Shown here: in pieces, positions 54,603 to 64,000 of the stretch | How the letters are laid out: each line of letters starts with the position of its first letter | Position numbering within the stretch: position 1 is the first letter of the stretch | Assembly: GCF_963678635.1 (NCBI RefSeq) | Contig: NC_087063.1 | Location: forward strand, 56,201,504-56,265,503 | Direction: 5' to 3' | DNA: 64,000 nt | From: Symsagittifera roscoffensis | Lineage: Eukaryota; Xenacoelomorpha; Acoela; Convolutidae | Notes under the pieces: generated by a model | Database searches by the model: none | What the model was told of the DNA's origin: nothing | What the model saw: the letters and a program-made list of their open reading frames with translations, nothing else | Program-made: the position numbers and the translations under genes

Positions 54603-54654
54603 AAACAAGTGTGAGAAGATTCCTTTTTTGAAAGGAATCTTCTCACACTTGTTT
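54603..54654. repeat. Perfect 24 bp hairpin
   Basis: AAACAAGTGTGAGAAGATTC-CTTT at 54603-54626 is exactly complementary to 54631-54654 across a 4-base loop. ACAAGTGTGA also occurs twice just upstream (about 54,574-54,600). No gene around it. Such a stem would be a strong RNA or DNA hairpin. Confidence 0.93.
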
Positions 54655-54804
54655 GTTTGTTTACTTGTGTATGTATGGCCAATTTGTTATAGATTCCTTT
54701 CAATGGTGAGAAGAGAAATTCAAAAAAACTAAACATGGCGTATAATATAGTCAACCTTTCTAATCTACAGTAAGGCCATCCTAGAAAAGCGAGGAGGTCA
54801 TTTT

Positions 54805-56060
54805 TCAGATGGACAAAACTGAAGTTTTTAAGTGATGATATTTCCTGTGGACTGTACTTTTCACCGTTGAGATATATGTAATCTTTAATAATTTTAAAAT
54901 ATCCGCTGTAGTCTTGTTTCTAAATCTATGCGAAGCCTGTTGTTTCAACGAGTTTTCGGGTTTTTGGTCAATTGATTGTCTTTGTATTATATCCACTACT
55001 GTAAGGAATTCTTGGAATTGCTGTGTTCTAATGTGATGTTGCATATCAGATTTAGAATAAATACATATTGATTGCAAGTCTTTATTAGGGTTGCGAGCTA
55101 TTGAACGTATGCTTTCGGTTGAAAATTTCTTCAATGGTGGCATTAATGTGGGGTATGGAGTAAGAAGACAATATTTATCTTCGTTTATGTTAAGCTGTAC
55201 TAAATTCTGGCTGTTTTCAGATCCACATGGGACAGCTGTATTCCAAAAGTAAGTGCGTCTTGACAGTGTATCTACGAATTATACTTCATTTTTTATAGAA
55301 CTTGATTCGTTTGTAACTTTCATTAGAACATAGGGAATCTTTCATCTTCAAAAACTTATAGTGGTGAAACTTTTTTGTACATGTGATATACCAAAGAAAT
55401 TTTTCTTCTTAATCGATGAAATTAGATCAATTGCCTGATAGAAAATATCCTGCACAGGGTTTTTTTAAATAATGCTAAAGCGAGTGGTTGTTTTATTTGT
55501 GAACGTACGGGTTCGTATAGGTGATGAAGTGTTTTTAACTCTAGGTATAAAGTGTTTTTAAGAGTGATATTTCTTGGACAAATCGTTTTATTGTATAGTC
55601 TAATTTCAGATCAACATGTATCTCGTAGTGGATTGCACCAAAACATTTGTTATTCAAAAACGAGAGTTTTTGTAACCGTGTGCTTTCTCTATCTTCTGGA
55701 CAAAATTTTCCGCCAGGATTTCCTGTGTTTTTTAGAAAATACTACCGGGATGCAAGAATTTAACTTTTTGCAGTTTTGATGTGGATGAGCGGGAATAATA
55801 ATTAACTTTCTTTTTTTTGACCTCGAAACCTTTTTCGTATTCGGCAAGATTTTCTGAGCATTGTGTTTTGAAAAGTGGTTTTGGATTTTTACAAGCTACT
55901 TCTCTTTTGGGGTAAGTTTCAAAACGTGTCAATTTATTTTCGATACCATCGATATTGTTGCAACTTTGCTTATTTGATCTTATCCTATCAGGGTAGACTT
56001 TTTCAAAAGGATTTGACTCAATAAAAATTTTTTGGTGAAATTTTGTCATTCTTGCGTGGA
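54805..56060 (-). pseudogene. Chuvirus-like envelope glycoprotein relic, second (downstream) copy
   Basis: Reading on the minus strand: KFHQKIFIESNPFEKVYPDRIR ... NPKPLFKTQCSENLAEYEKGFEV (55732-56049), then FGAIHYEIHVDLKLDYTI and a degraded LHHLYEPVRSQI, an ordinary frameshift, CAGYFLSGN-like text, and LLTPYPTLMPPLKKFSTESIRSIARNP leading into 54805-55143. It parallels the upstream copy segment by segment but is clearly diverged and has more stops. It extends about 60 codons further at the C-terminal side (TQQFQEFLTVVDIIQRQ). Not functional. Confidence 0.6.
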
Positions 56061-56099
56061 TTTTAGCAATTGATGTTGTATGTCGGGTTTAGAATAGAT

Positions 56100-57660
56100 A
56101 TCTATCGATTTTTAATCGATATTTGGATTGCGGGCTATTACTCGAGTGCTTTCAGGTGAAAACTTTGTTAATGGTGGCATTAATGTTGGGTATGGTGTTA
56201 GTAGATAGTATTTATCTTCGTCGGGATTTAATTGTAACAAAATATACTTTATTTTTGTAGAATATGGGGATTCTTTTTTAACATCTTTTATCTTCAAAAA
56301 CGTATAAAGGTGATACTTTTTTGGTACAAGTGTAATACTATAAAATGTTTCCTTCATAATCAATAAAATTTGATCTATTTCCGGATAACGAATATCCTGC
56401 ATATGGTATTTTGAGAATTGCTAGTGCTAGTGACTGTAGAATTTGTGTTCTTTCAAGTTCACACAGTTGATGAAGTGTTTCTTATTCTGAGAGTGACATT
56501 TCTTGAAAAATTCTGCTTATTGTGTAATCTAGTTTCATATCTAAATGTATATCATAGTGAATTGCGCCAAAATATGTGCGGTTCATAAGTGATAGTTGTT
56601 GTAACCGTGTACCATCTGCGTCTTGTGGTTTTAATTTTCCACCTATTCTTTCTATGTTTTTATGAAATTTTACTGAAACATAAGGGTTACCGTCGGTAAG
56701 TGAATGAGATGTGGCCATAGGGTCTACAATTAGATGTCCTGTAGTCATGTCGAAACCATGTTCATATTCGACAACGATTTCTGAGTCTTGTGTTTTGTAA
56801 ACTGGTTTTTTATATTTGCTAGTACTGTTTCTGGGTATATTTGATATCAAGTTCGGTTTTTTCTATATTATGGAAATTCCTAAATTTGTGGTTAATATTT
56901 CTAATTTGATCGGGGTTGACTTCTTCAAATGGGATTGATTCAATAAAAATTTTTTGGTGAAATTTAATCATTCTAGCGTGTATCTTTGCTACTGAGAAAA
57001 ACTGAAAAACTTGAAACAATGGTTGCCTGTGTCGGTGTGGTTGTATCGCAATATCATTGATCATTTTTGCAAGATAAGCGTATTCCTTGATACATTATAT
57101 TATCGTCTCTCAAGTCACGTGTTAATTGTACTGTTTCTTGTTGAGTTTTCCAATCGAAAAACATTATTTCTTCTAAGCCTTTGTTTTTTGTGTCAGCTTT
57201 ACAATTCGAGGGGTTATTATTTCCAATATGTGGTATCCAATTTTTGTCTTGAAGATCATAAGTTAAAAGTTTGTGTGCACCGTGGTACAGATTTTGATAG
57301 TCTAACTTGCTATAACCTTGGTATCTTTCAAGTTCTGCTTGGTGCGCAGAGTCTGTATGACTTTAAAATTTACTAATTTGCGATTTGTGCCTTTATTTGT
57401 AATCAACTTTAATCGTTTTTATTCGTTTTTGAAATCTTTAGGGTTAAAATATAAAAATTTTTGATATAACATTGATAAAAAGATTCGTGATCGAATCTGT
57501 TTTTATTTCCATTTGAGACTTGTGAACAATGTACTGAATAAAGTGTTGCCATTATATTTGTTGATTCTATTTCGTGTGGTTCGGATTCACATTGTGTTAC
57601 TTGATTAATTGCGTTTTTATGTAGTGATTTTTTGTTGGTTTTCTTCACAATCATAATGTT
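56100..57660 (-). pseudogene. Chuvirus-like envelope glycoprotein relic, first (upstream) copy
   Basis: Minus-strand segments in order: CSQVSNGNKNRFDHESFYQC (57409-57654); an open stretch with LYHGAHKLLTYDLQDKNW and RLSCKND (about 57,063-57,360); KFHQKIFIESIPFEEVNPDQIR; KPVYKTQDSEIVVEYEHGFDM ... RTYFGAIHYDIHLDMKLDYTI (56482-56850); after a stop, LCELERTQ (56443-56466), AGYSLSGNRS (56371-56385); then YYLLTPYPTLMPPLTKFSPES. The LCELERTQ-to-GNRS arrangement is the pattern I know from class III fusion glycoproteins of chuviruses and envelope genes derived from them. Stops at 56,482 and about 56,350 show it is dead. The assignment rests on motif recognition, not a search. Confidence 0.65.
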
Positions 57661-58995
57661 TAACCAGTAGATCTTGTGGTTCTGTTCAAAGGGAAAGACT
57701 TTGATGAGTTGTTGGCTCTAAAAGTACAAGGAGGGAAAGAGTTTAAGGGAAGAAAACTAAAAAAAGATACACGTGTTTGATAATCCTGAATATGGGTTGT
57801 AGAATGTTAAGTAGCGTAATGTCTTTTTTGTATACCTATCGTATTTTAGATAAGTTCATTTAAGATAAATGGAGGGGGCAAAGATTGAGCTGCTATGTTT
57901 CGTGGAGCTAGTGGTAGTGGTTGACGAACAAAATTATTTAGTTATACTGTTATTTCGGATTTAAGGGTTAAGTTATCTTGAGTAAGAAATTGGTTATTAA
58001 GTTCTTGTATTTCTTTGTGGATGTCTTGTCTGTAAGGTTACCGGTTTAGTGCCCAATTATGTAATCTGTTACAATCAAGGTGTTGTTCAAATATGGGAGG
58101 GGGTTCTACAAATGTATTCCAATCTAATCGTAAAGGTATATAAGTGGTTAATAGTTCACGATGTCAATCGTCTAAAATTAAAGAGAAACTTAGGGAAAAA
58201 AGAGTGGTCGGTGTTTGACCTGTTATTGAAGTTGTTGATGAAAGTGGTAGGGTTTCTGGCAATGACAACGAGGTATCGGATGAAATATTTGTAGGTTCGT
58301 TTGTGAAACTTGTTTCGCCTTGGAAGAATATTTATGAAATCTATTTTGTAAGACGGTTTTATGACGGGTATTTTGTGTTGAATTGGGTGGAGAAATAGGA
58401 TTTCCACGAAATTATTCGGCAGTTGGTGTTGAACCTTAATATTCCGATGGAATACTTGGGGTATTTTGCTGAAAATTTGTTTGAAGTGATGCGAGGGTAC
58501 TTTGGATTCTTTTTCTAGAAAGAACCAAAATGGTTGAAGATGCTGATGAACGTGAATTAAAACGAACTCTAGGTGTTGCAAAGTTTTTTCGGGGATGAAT
58601 GGTTTGTCTATCTATTGTAGATGTTAGATTTTATTTTGGCTTCGGTATCTAGTTCTACTAAGATCTTGTTGAAGTGAGGGGTAGATGTTACATGTTGGTT
58701 CTTATTGTGGTTCACTTAAGGGTGATTGGCGAAAAGCTGGTATCAAAAGTTCGGAAAATGGTGCGTGTCTTTCGTCAAATGTATAGGGAGTTTCTCGAAA
58801 TGAAATGAGTGTAGTTGACTGGGGTTGACTTATTTGACAAGATGTTGATGTTGATGGTAGGGATTGTTTACTAGATTTTCGATTAGCAATTCTGGATATG
58901 TTTTGATATATTTTATTTTTTCGTTGTTAAACCTATATCGTGTGTACTACTCTTCTAGAAAAATGATTAGGAGGATTGATGCTAATGCGAAGGTA
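57661..58995 (-). other. Decayed interval between envelope relic and membrane segment
   Basis: Minus-strand text is stop-ridden; the longest frame (58156-58581, 141 codons, rich in His, Phe, Asn) has no recognisable domain. It may be the N-terminal part of the envelope region. Nothing firm can be annotated. Confidence 0.3.
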
Positions 58996-58996
58996 A

Positions 58997-59209
58997 TTAT
59001 TGCGATTTTATGCCATTGCAATTTGTTAAAATTAAGGAAACTAGAAAGGTGAGAAAACTTACTAAAAGAACAAAGATGTCTTTCTTATTAAACAAATGTC
59101 TTAGCATTCGAAAAGTTGTTGAAATCTCGTACCTGAGGAGGTTGTCGAATTTTTTAGGAAGTTGTGGTAGGTTTTTATGAGGAAAAAGAAAAATACGAAG
59201 ACACCGCAA
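58997..59209 (-). CDS. Short frame with one transmembrane segment
   Basis: A 70-codon minus-strand frame: a basic N-terminal half, then KKDIFVLLVSFLTFLVSLILTNCNG, a convincing membrane-spanning segment. It lies between the integrase tail and the envelope relic, so it could be a signal anchor of the envelope or an accessory product. Family unknown. Confidence 0.35.
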   Translation of the reverse strand: MRCLRIFLFPHKNLPQLPKKFDNLLRYEISTTFRMLRHLFNKKDIFVLLVSFLTFLVSLILTNCNGIKSQ

Positions 59210-59955
59210 AAAATTATGAAAAGAAGCTGTGCTATTTTTAGAGTGTCGATGATAAAAAAATACTAAGTTGGAAATTTAAAATTGAAATTAGAAATGGAAT
59301 GAAAACTTTAAAGTGAATGGGTTGCTAAAGAAGCATTTGAAAAATGATTTGTTCATCGAAGTATTTTTTGTGGCTTGGAAACTAAATGTGGTTGGACTTT
59401 TTTTTGATTTTGACAAGTGGGTTCGGTATGGAGAGTTTTTGGTGAAAGAAAGTCTGTAGATTTGGAAATGAAATTCCTAGTTTTGTTTTTATTTATTGGA
59501 TTGTTCAGGGTTTTATGAGAAATATATCGTCTTTAGGATAAATGATCGTGTCGAAATCTGTCTGTAGGCTGATTTGATTGTTTTTTTGGAAAATTGGAGT
59601 ATAAGTTGAGACAATTTTGTTGATTTTTGTTCTGAGTGTTAGGACAGGTTGTAAAAATTGTATCAATATCTATTGAAGTTGTCAAATATAAAAGTATTGC
59701 GTGTTTTTGACCAGAAGGTCTTTCAGCTATATTTTAAGTCTATTTGAAATTTGTCGGCTAAGGATAGAGATGTTGAAATGGGTTGAAGTTTGGAAAAAAT
59801 TTGATTGGTTGAATTTGAACTAGTCAGTTCAAGATTGAGAATTGAAAATTTTATAGAAATAATTATCAAGATATGATAAACACATCTTAACTAAACAAGA
59901 TGGTTTCCGAAATTTAGCCTTTTTTAATATTTTAGATTGTGGAATGAAGGTTTTA

Positions 59956-60640
59956 TCATCTTTTCGTGGTTGATTTCTGAGACGTGATGATTGGAGTTAT
60001 TGTGATTTTTTCTTTATTTCTAATATTAAGACTTTTTTCTAGATTACGATCAATCTTTTGTTTTTGAAAAATCAGTTTTTGGGAATTTTTTTGGTATTTT
60101 TTGATATTCAATAGATTCTTTTTGGTTTGGCTGAAAAAAATTTTTGGTTTTGGGTGAAAATAATATATGATCGAATGCTTGCGTTTTTTGTTGTTCGTCA
60201 ATTTTGGGTTTTTCAACAGTATTTGGTCCTGTAAAAGATTATAATTCTGTTAATTCGCGAAGGACGTAATACTTCGGGCATTATGGTAAAAGATTGTTGC
60301 GACGTTGAAATACTTCTTTTTTGTTGGGATTGATAAGTTTATATGTAACAGCTGTGGGTTCTTCATTTTTTTGAAATGGTCATTTTCGGATAGGTTGTAA
60401 TTTTTTGGATATATATTTTTTTGAATTATAAAACTTGGTATTAAGACCTGTTCCTATTTTTAAATTTGATGGGGGTGTAAATCGTGAATTTATTCGAAGT
60501 TTAACATTTTGTCCCTGTAGTAATTTTTTAGCGATTTTCTGATAAACTTGTTAAATTTCTTATCTCGGTTTAAAATCCATTGTGTATGTGTTCCAGAGGC
60601 TATGTAACAGTCGCCTACTTCAGTAACATATCAGGTTAAA
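59956..60640 (-). pseudogene. Gypsy-type integrase C-terminus upstream of the envelope relic
   Basis: The minus strand from about 60,640 reads TEVGDCYIASGTHTQWILNRDKKFNKFI, a frameshift, LLQGQNVKLRINSRFTPPSNLKIGTGL, KLQPIRKWPFQ, TAVTYKLINPNKKEVFQRRNNLLPYCPK and LRELTEL, then a lysine-rich linker (59956-60216). The G..V..R, L.P.R..PF, Y.L and LLPY.PK spacing is that of the integrase C-terminal domain of env-bearing Gypsy elements. Upstream pol is absent. Position and polarity make it the pol end that precedes the envelope. Confidence 0.6.
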
Positions 60641-61540
60641 GAGAAATAGGCCCCATAACAATTGGCTCAAGAGTCAGGGACACTATCTCTTGTGTTTTTC
60701 TAACTCAAACGGTCGGAGCCAATTCGATTCACTTGCGACATGAGACTAAAACCTGTGTTACAGCTTAAAGGCCATTACTAAAATACCCCCACTCTAGAAA
60801 TTAAGAACGTCCCCATGCTTAGGTCTCAAAATACCTAAAACACGCGAACGCCGTTAAAAACGCTGTAGTTCGTTTCTTCTCAGCTCTTTTTCTCGAACTT
60901 TCAGTTGTCGCGAGAAATTTGAGCATGACAGGCTCAATTGGAAAATTTTGAAAAAAACCATTTCACCCCAAAATCAAGAATAAAATTTGCTCAAGGTCAA
61001 ACTTCCAAATATGACCGGCTGGCACATACTCCCCGGACTCAAGATCGATGTCCTCATTGCGTGTCGTCGTCTGTCAGTGATTCCCCAGGATGTTGAGTGC
61101 GTCTCAAGATACAGTGCCAGTGGTCATTTACAGTGGTCATTTGCCAGTGGTCCATGCAAAATTGTCACATTATCGCTAAACAGCAATCAAAATCTGCATG
61201 CACCTGCACCCTAAATTTCCGCTCTGCAAGCTAATGATTAAAATTTCTTTTGTCTTGTCCAATCAGAAATTTGTCATGCAGCATTTTGATTCTTATAATA
61301 GATATAGCATATTAATAACAATACTTTGGTTCGTTAAATTTTCTTCTCCGTGATCTCAGATTTCATCCGAGTTCACACTCGAGCCCCTTTTTTTCCCTCT
61401 CAAGACTCAAGAATCCGAGACTGAGCTTCCTGTTCATTTCGTGCTCCTCGTCCTTGAGGTGCTTCCTCATCGCCGGAGTTGATCACGATCTCTTCCCAAG
61501 CCTTTAGTTGCTCGTAGGTTCGCATCCACTGCCTCTGCTC
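60641..61540. other. Interval with small repeats, no supported gene
   Basis: The pol relic stops abruptly at about 60,640. The interval holds a CAGTGGTCATTT triplet-like minisatellite (about 61,108-61,152), a shared module at 61,023-61,059 (complement of 168-204), and a hairpin with arms 61185-61200 and 61275-61291. A 75-codon plus-strand frame (60987-61214) overlaps these and has no recognised domain. Confidence 0.5.
61185..61291. repeat. Short imperfect hairpin, MITE-like
   Basis: AATCAAAATCTGCATG (61185-61200) pairs with CATGCAGCATTTTGATT (61275-61291) apart from one bulged base, and AAATTTC/GAAATTT pairs again inside. No coding capacity. Confidence 0.55.
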
Positions 61541-62149
61541 TTACAATCTCTTCGCCTGGTTCGGCAAACCCTTCACTTTAGTTTCCCTGTTCAGGCAAAA
61601 AGAGTTATGTAAGCTCAACCTCACGTTCTTCGCTAAGTCCTCTTCCAATATTGACTCCCTCGCCTTGGTATTCTCTCTAGACACCCTACCAACTCTTTTC
61701 CAACCCGTTGTGATTGCATTACGATGTGTCAGCAAGGGCCTTTTGAAGGCTTCCGGCACTATCTCAGCCGGGAACTGTCGATAATCTTTCTGATGCTTCT
61801 TCATGTGATCCTTCGTCACCGCGTATAACCAAGACGTCGATGTCGCTCGAAACCATGGGAAAATTTTTACGCGGCCCCACACGTGCCTGACCTCCAAAGG
61901 TATAGCGAATACCTTGCATGCAGTCTCAAACAACTCAAGCCTCCTGCTGTAATCAATAGCGTGTATCGATTCCGCTGCCGGTGCCTTCGACTGCCGATAT
62001 TTCGTCACGTTTTCCTCCATACATCGCAACGCCAGAATTGAACTCACTACCAGAAGGGTCACCTTCTGCCGATGATCGGGTAATCCGATTGACCGAACTT
62101 CCTCCACGTCCCATATCAAGCAGACGTTTGAGTGCTCCGGATACCACAC
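61541..62149 (-). CDS. Unrecognised 202-codon frame in G+C-richer block
   Basis: The longest open frame of the window, minus strand. Text such as RRLELFETACKVFAIPLEVRHVWGRVKIFPWFRATSTSW and EAFKRPLLTHRNAITTGWKRVGRVSRE has balanced composition and looks like real protein. The first 60 codons overlap another minus frame (61953-62177). It may be the C-terminal part of one gene with the three frames that precede it on this strand. I recognise no family; a viral nucleoprotein or retroelement Gag is possible but unproven. Confidence 0.45.
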   Translation of the reverse strand: MWYPEHSNVCLIWDVEEVRSIGLPDHRQKVTLLVVSSILALRCMEENVTKYRQSKAPAAESIHAIDYSRRLELFETACKVFAIPLEVRHVWGRVKIFPWFRATSTSWLYAVTKDHMKKHQKDYRQFPAEIVPEAFKRPLLTHRNAITTGWKRVGRVSRENTKARESILEEDLAKNVRLSLHNSFCLNRETKVKGLPNQAKRL

Positions 62150-62372
62150 CGTTTGTGCCAGACAGTGGCACGATCATTCCCCATGTTTGAGGTTGATACT
62201 CCGGAGGTTGCGTTCTCCCGAAGCTTCCAGCAGAGGTTCCAGCTCCATCATCTTTTAGTGTGTCACATCATTCTCCTCCAGGGCTGGGGTACTGATCATC
62301 AGCTTCCCGATCGTGTTTTGTCTCTCGAAGCCACTCGTGTTCTCACCTTCCAGACACCCAAAAATTCTTCCC

Positions 62373-62850
62373 TCAGATCTCACTCAAGTTATCTCTTTGT
62401 TCCCCCGGTACAGTTCCCAGGATCTTTCTCAATAGTCGGTGCGAGTGATGCGACATTCGAGCCAGGCGTACGCACTTGGGTACCGAGAAGGCTTTGTCGA
62501 TTGGTATCCTCTGGCTGGATACCTCCACCATTACCATGTGTAGTGGATAGTGGCTTCCACACAGGTTGGTCGTGACCGATCTCACTAGGGACTTCGCGTT
62601 CTCTGGTAAACTATAAGCTTCACTCACGGGAAACCCCATTTCCGCCTCAAGACCAATCTTCCACCCTCTGATGTGCTTCTGGGTTATTTGCAACGCCCCA
62701 GGCCATGAATCTAAGCTCAACGCTGTCACTAAGTGGTGCTCGGACTCCAGCATGTTCGTGTAACACTCAGCCACTACCTGTACTTCACTCTTCTCCTTCT
62801 CTGTGATATCGCCAAACCAAGTGGCTAGGTCTTCCTTTTGGAAGGACTGT
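62373..62850 (-). CDS. Unrecognised 133-codon (extended) frame
   Basis: The minus-strand frame 62373-62774 can be extended without a stop to about 62,850 (FQKEDLATWFGDITEKEKSEVQVVAECY). Further text: LVTALSLDSWPGALQITQKHIRGWKIGLEAEMGFPVSEAYS and CVRLARMSHHSHRLLRKILGTVPGEQ. It is in the same frame as 62883-63347 once a stop and an indel between them are crossed. Family unknown. Confidence 0.42.
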
Positions 62851-62882
62851 ATTCTGACACAGGACCGTCCATCGCAAGAATG

Positions 62883-63347
62883 CTATCCACTTCCACACGT
62901 CAGATCGAGACAACTACCGGGTTCCACCTTCTTCACTGATTTATCTAGCTTGCTCATTGTTTCTTCCGACTCCTTACTATAGGGTAGGATCAGTTTGTGT
63001 ACCACATTCAGAGTTCCCAAGTCCTCATCCTTCGTTGCTGACAGTCTCACTCGCTGCGTGACTTCTTCAATCAATCTCGCATGGGGATGTGGGCACCAAA
63101 AAGGCCTCATCAACTTGCAAACCGTCCCCAAATTTGTAATCAGCATGCCGTTTCCATTTTCCAGTTTCAATTTTACCCTCTTGTTCGAGCGCGGCACGCT
63201 AAATACTTCTTGTATCTTCTCAAGTGTCAGGTTTAGGCTCGGCCTTTCCCTTTCCACTGGGTCAATCTCAATTATCTTCTCTGTCCAAAACTTCAACAGC
63301 TCTGTCACTTCATAATTCTTGTGGGCGTTCCCGGCCTCTGAATCCAA
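62883..63347 (-). CDS. Unrecognised 154-codon frame
   Basis: Minus-strand frame with NYEVTELLKFWTEKIIEIDPVERERPSLNLTLEKIQEVF, KLENGNGMLITNLGTVCKLMRPFWCPHPHARLIEEV and a C-terminus LDLTCGSG. The last motif resembles the SAM-binding motif I of class I methyltransferases (LDLGCGTG type), but it sits at a frame end with none of the following motifs, so I do not call a methyltransferase. Confidence 0.42.
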   Translation of the reverse strand: MDSEAGNAHKNYEVTELLKFWTEKIIEIDPVERERPSLNLTLEKIQEVFSVPRSNKRVKLKLENGNGMLITNLGTVCKLMRPFWCPHPHARLIEEVTQRVRLSATKDEDLGTLNVVHKLILPYSKESEETMSKLDKSVKKVEPGSCLDLTCGSG

Positions 63348-63433
63348 AAAAGGGTTGTATTATATCCCCATTACTCCAGACACATATTGATATTCTCCCC
63401 GTTTGTTGGGTTTCGACTAATCTTCAGCCAGAG

Positions 63434-63976
63434 CTAAATTACGATGCACGTCATGCCCTCTTCGAACTTCTTGTTGTAGATTCTCCGTATTTCATCAAGT
63501 TGCCCATGACTGTCTAGAGACTGTCTCGAGCCATCCTCCTTTTCGATTCCAGTACTCTGGTACACGTTCAGGATGACCGTGGAGATTCTCCTTTCCATAG
63601 TTTTACTTCCCATCGCCTTCTGATGACACGTTTGGAAAGGACACGTTCTGATGACACGTTTGGAAGGGACATGTTCTGATGACGTTCTGATGACACGTTT
63701 GGACACCTCAAGACTCTTGCTGCCCAGCTTCAATTTATCGTTTGAGGTCAACACCTCCAGCTGTATTCCCACCAAGCTCCATGCGAACATCAGCTGTCCT
63801 GTCGTTCTGACGAAAGGATTTGCCATCAATGGCAACGCGGACGAGGGTGTTCTCATCGCCTCTTCGAAATATTCCCGCAGAAAATTTTGCCAAGTTCGTT
63901 TCAGCTGGTTCCCCAACTCTAACTTGTTAATCTCGGCTTTTTGTTGGGTAGCCCAATGACAACGCTTGCGGGACAC
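63434..63976 (-). CDS. Unrecognised 180-codon frame at the window edge
   Basis: A minus-strand frame likely continuing beyond the right edge (the text remains open upstream of 63976). It contains GNQLKRTWQNFLREYFEEAMRTPSSALPLMANPFVRTTGQLMFAWSLVGIQLEVLTSNDK, then a stretch coded by a 28 bp tandem repeat (SKRVIRT twice), then NVYQSTGIEKEDG. The repeat-coded part may be a later insertion. No family recognised. Confidence 0.42.
   Translation of the reverse strand: MSRKRCHWATQQKAEINKLELGNQLKRTWQNFLREYFEEAMRTPSSALPLMANPFVRTTGQLMFAWSLVGIQLEVLTSNDKLKLGSKSLEVSKRVIRTSSEHVPSKRVIRTCPFQTCHQKAMGSKTMERRISTVILNVYQSTGIEKEDGSRQSLDSHGQLDEIRRIYNKKFEEGMTCIVI
63615..63705. repeat. Minisatellite, about 28 bp unit
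   Basis: CTGATGACACGTTTGGA[AT]-type units with ARGGACACGTT or ARGGACATGTT occur three times in a row plus a shortened unit (CTGATGACGTT), in coding-like DNA. Units are nearly identical, so the expansion is recent. Confidence 0.85.
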
Positions 63977-64000
63977 TCCACGATCAAGTTTCTTCAGGCA

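Noticed and set aside
62883-62910. Methyltransferase call from LDLTCGSG
   Set aside because: The motif is at the end of the frame and none of the other methyltransferase motifs follow.
63224-63517. Plus-strand frames at 62995-63315, 63224-63517 and 63651-63959
   Set aside because: Leu/Ser/Pro-rich text typical of antisense reading; the minus frames have more protein-like composition.

Overview
The window is AT-rich animal (metazoan, probably invertebrate) nuclear DNA made mostly of recent tandem duplications and dead mobile elements. The evidence is an intact host gene for a Ubc13-type ubiquitin-conjugating enzyme, relics of a Maverick/Polinton virus-like transposon, Gypsy-type LTR retrotransposon relics, non-autonomous hAT-type and Tc1/mariner-type elements, and a chuvirus-like glycoprotein relic. 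I cannot name the species. I saw no rRNA, tRNA, CRISPR array, operon or other prokaryotic feature.

Layout. (1) 1-13,057: three tandem copies of a block carrying the intronless Ubc13 gene (1929, 5699 and 9718, plus strand, identical proteins). Copies 1 and 2 are a 3.77 kb direct duplication. Copies 2 and 3 are a 4.02 kb direct duplication that also carries a repeat rich in TTAAGATA-like motifs and a Maverick fragment. (2) 7.5-35 kb: an array of Maverick relics, all reading on the minus strand in the order packaging ATPase, integrase, penton (minor capsid), a small protein, major capsid protein, membrane peptide. A 3.15 kb unit sits in tandem, and a 9.45 kb block (about 11.9-21.35 kb) is repeated at 21.35-30.8 kb. 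The integrase/ATPase end is itself duplicated with a 2,717 bp period. All copies share the same frameshifts and stops, so a dead element was amplified. (3) 35.7-45.5 kb: a 3.95 kb unit of unrecognised, mostly minus-strand coding-like fragments, repeated twice and followed by a 2.36 kb partial repeat. (4) 42.7-48.3 kb: a minus-strand Gypsy-type pol relic (reverse transcriptase, integrase, long charged tail), cut at 48.28 kb by a 330 bp near-perfect palindrome. (5) 49.4-51 kb: a hAT-type MITE with an exact 8 bp target duplication, and a Tc1/mariner-type MITE built of ATAATCGATTATAA motifs. (6) 52.6-60.64 kb: a decayed minus-strand retrovirus-like region, with a Gypsy-type integrase C-terminus followed by a chuvirus-like envelope glycoprotein whose core is present twice in diverged tandem copies. 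(7) 61.5-64 kb: a G+C-richer block with four minus-strand open frames that I cannot identify.

Only Ubc13 looks functional. The main interest is how host-gene amplification and dead-virus amplification are interlocked, and the retroelement that appears to carry a chuvirus-like envelope. Near-identical tandem copies can also be assembly artefacts, so copy numbers need read-level confirmation.
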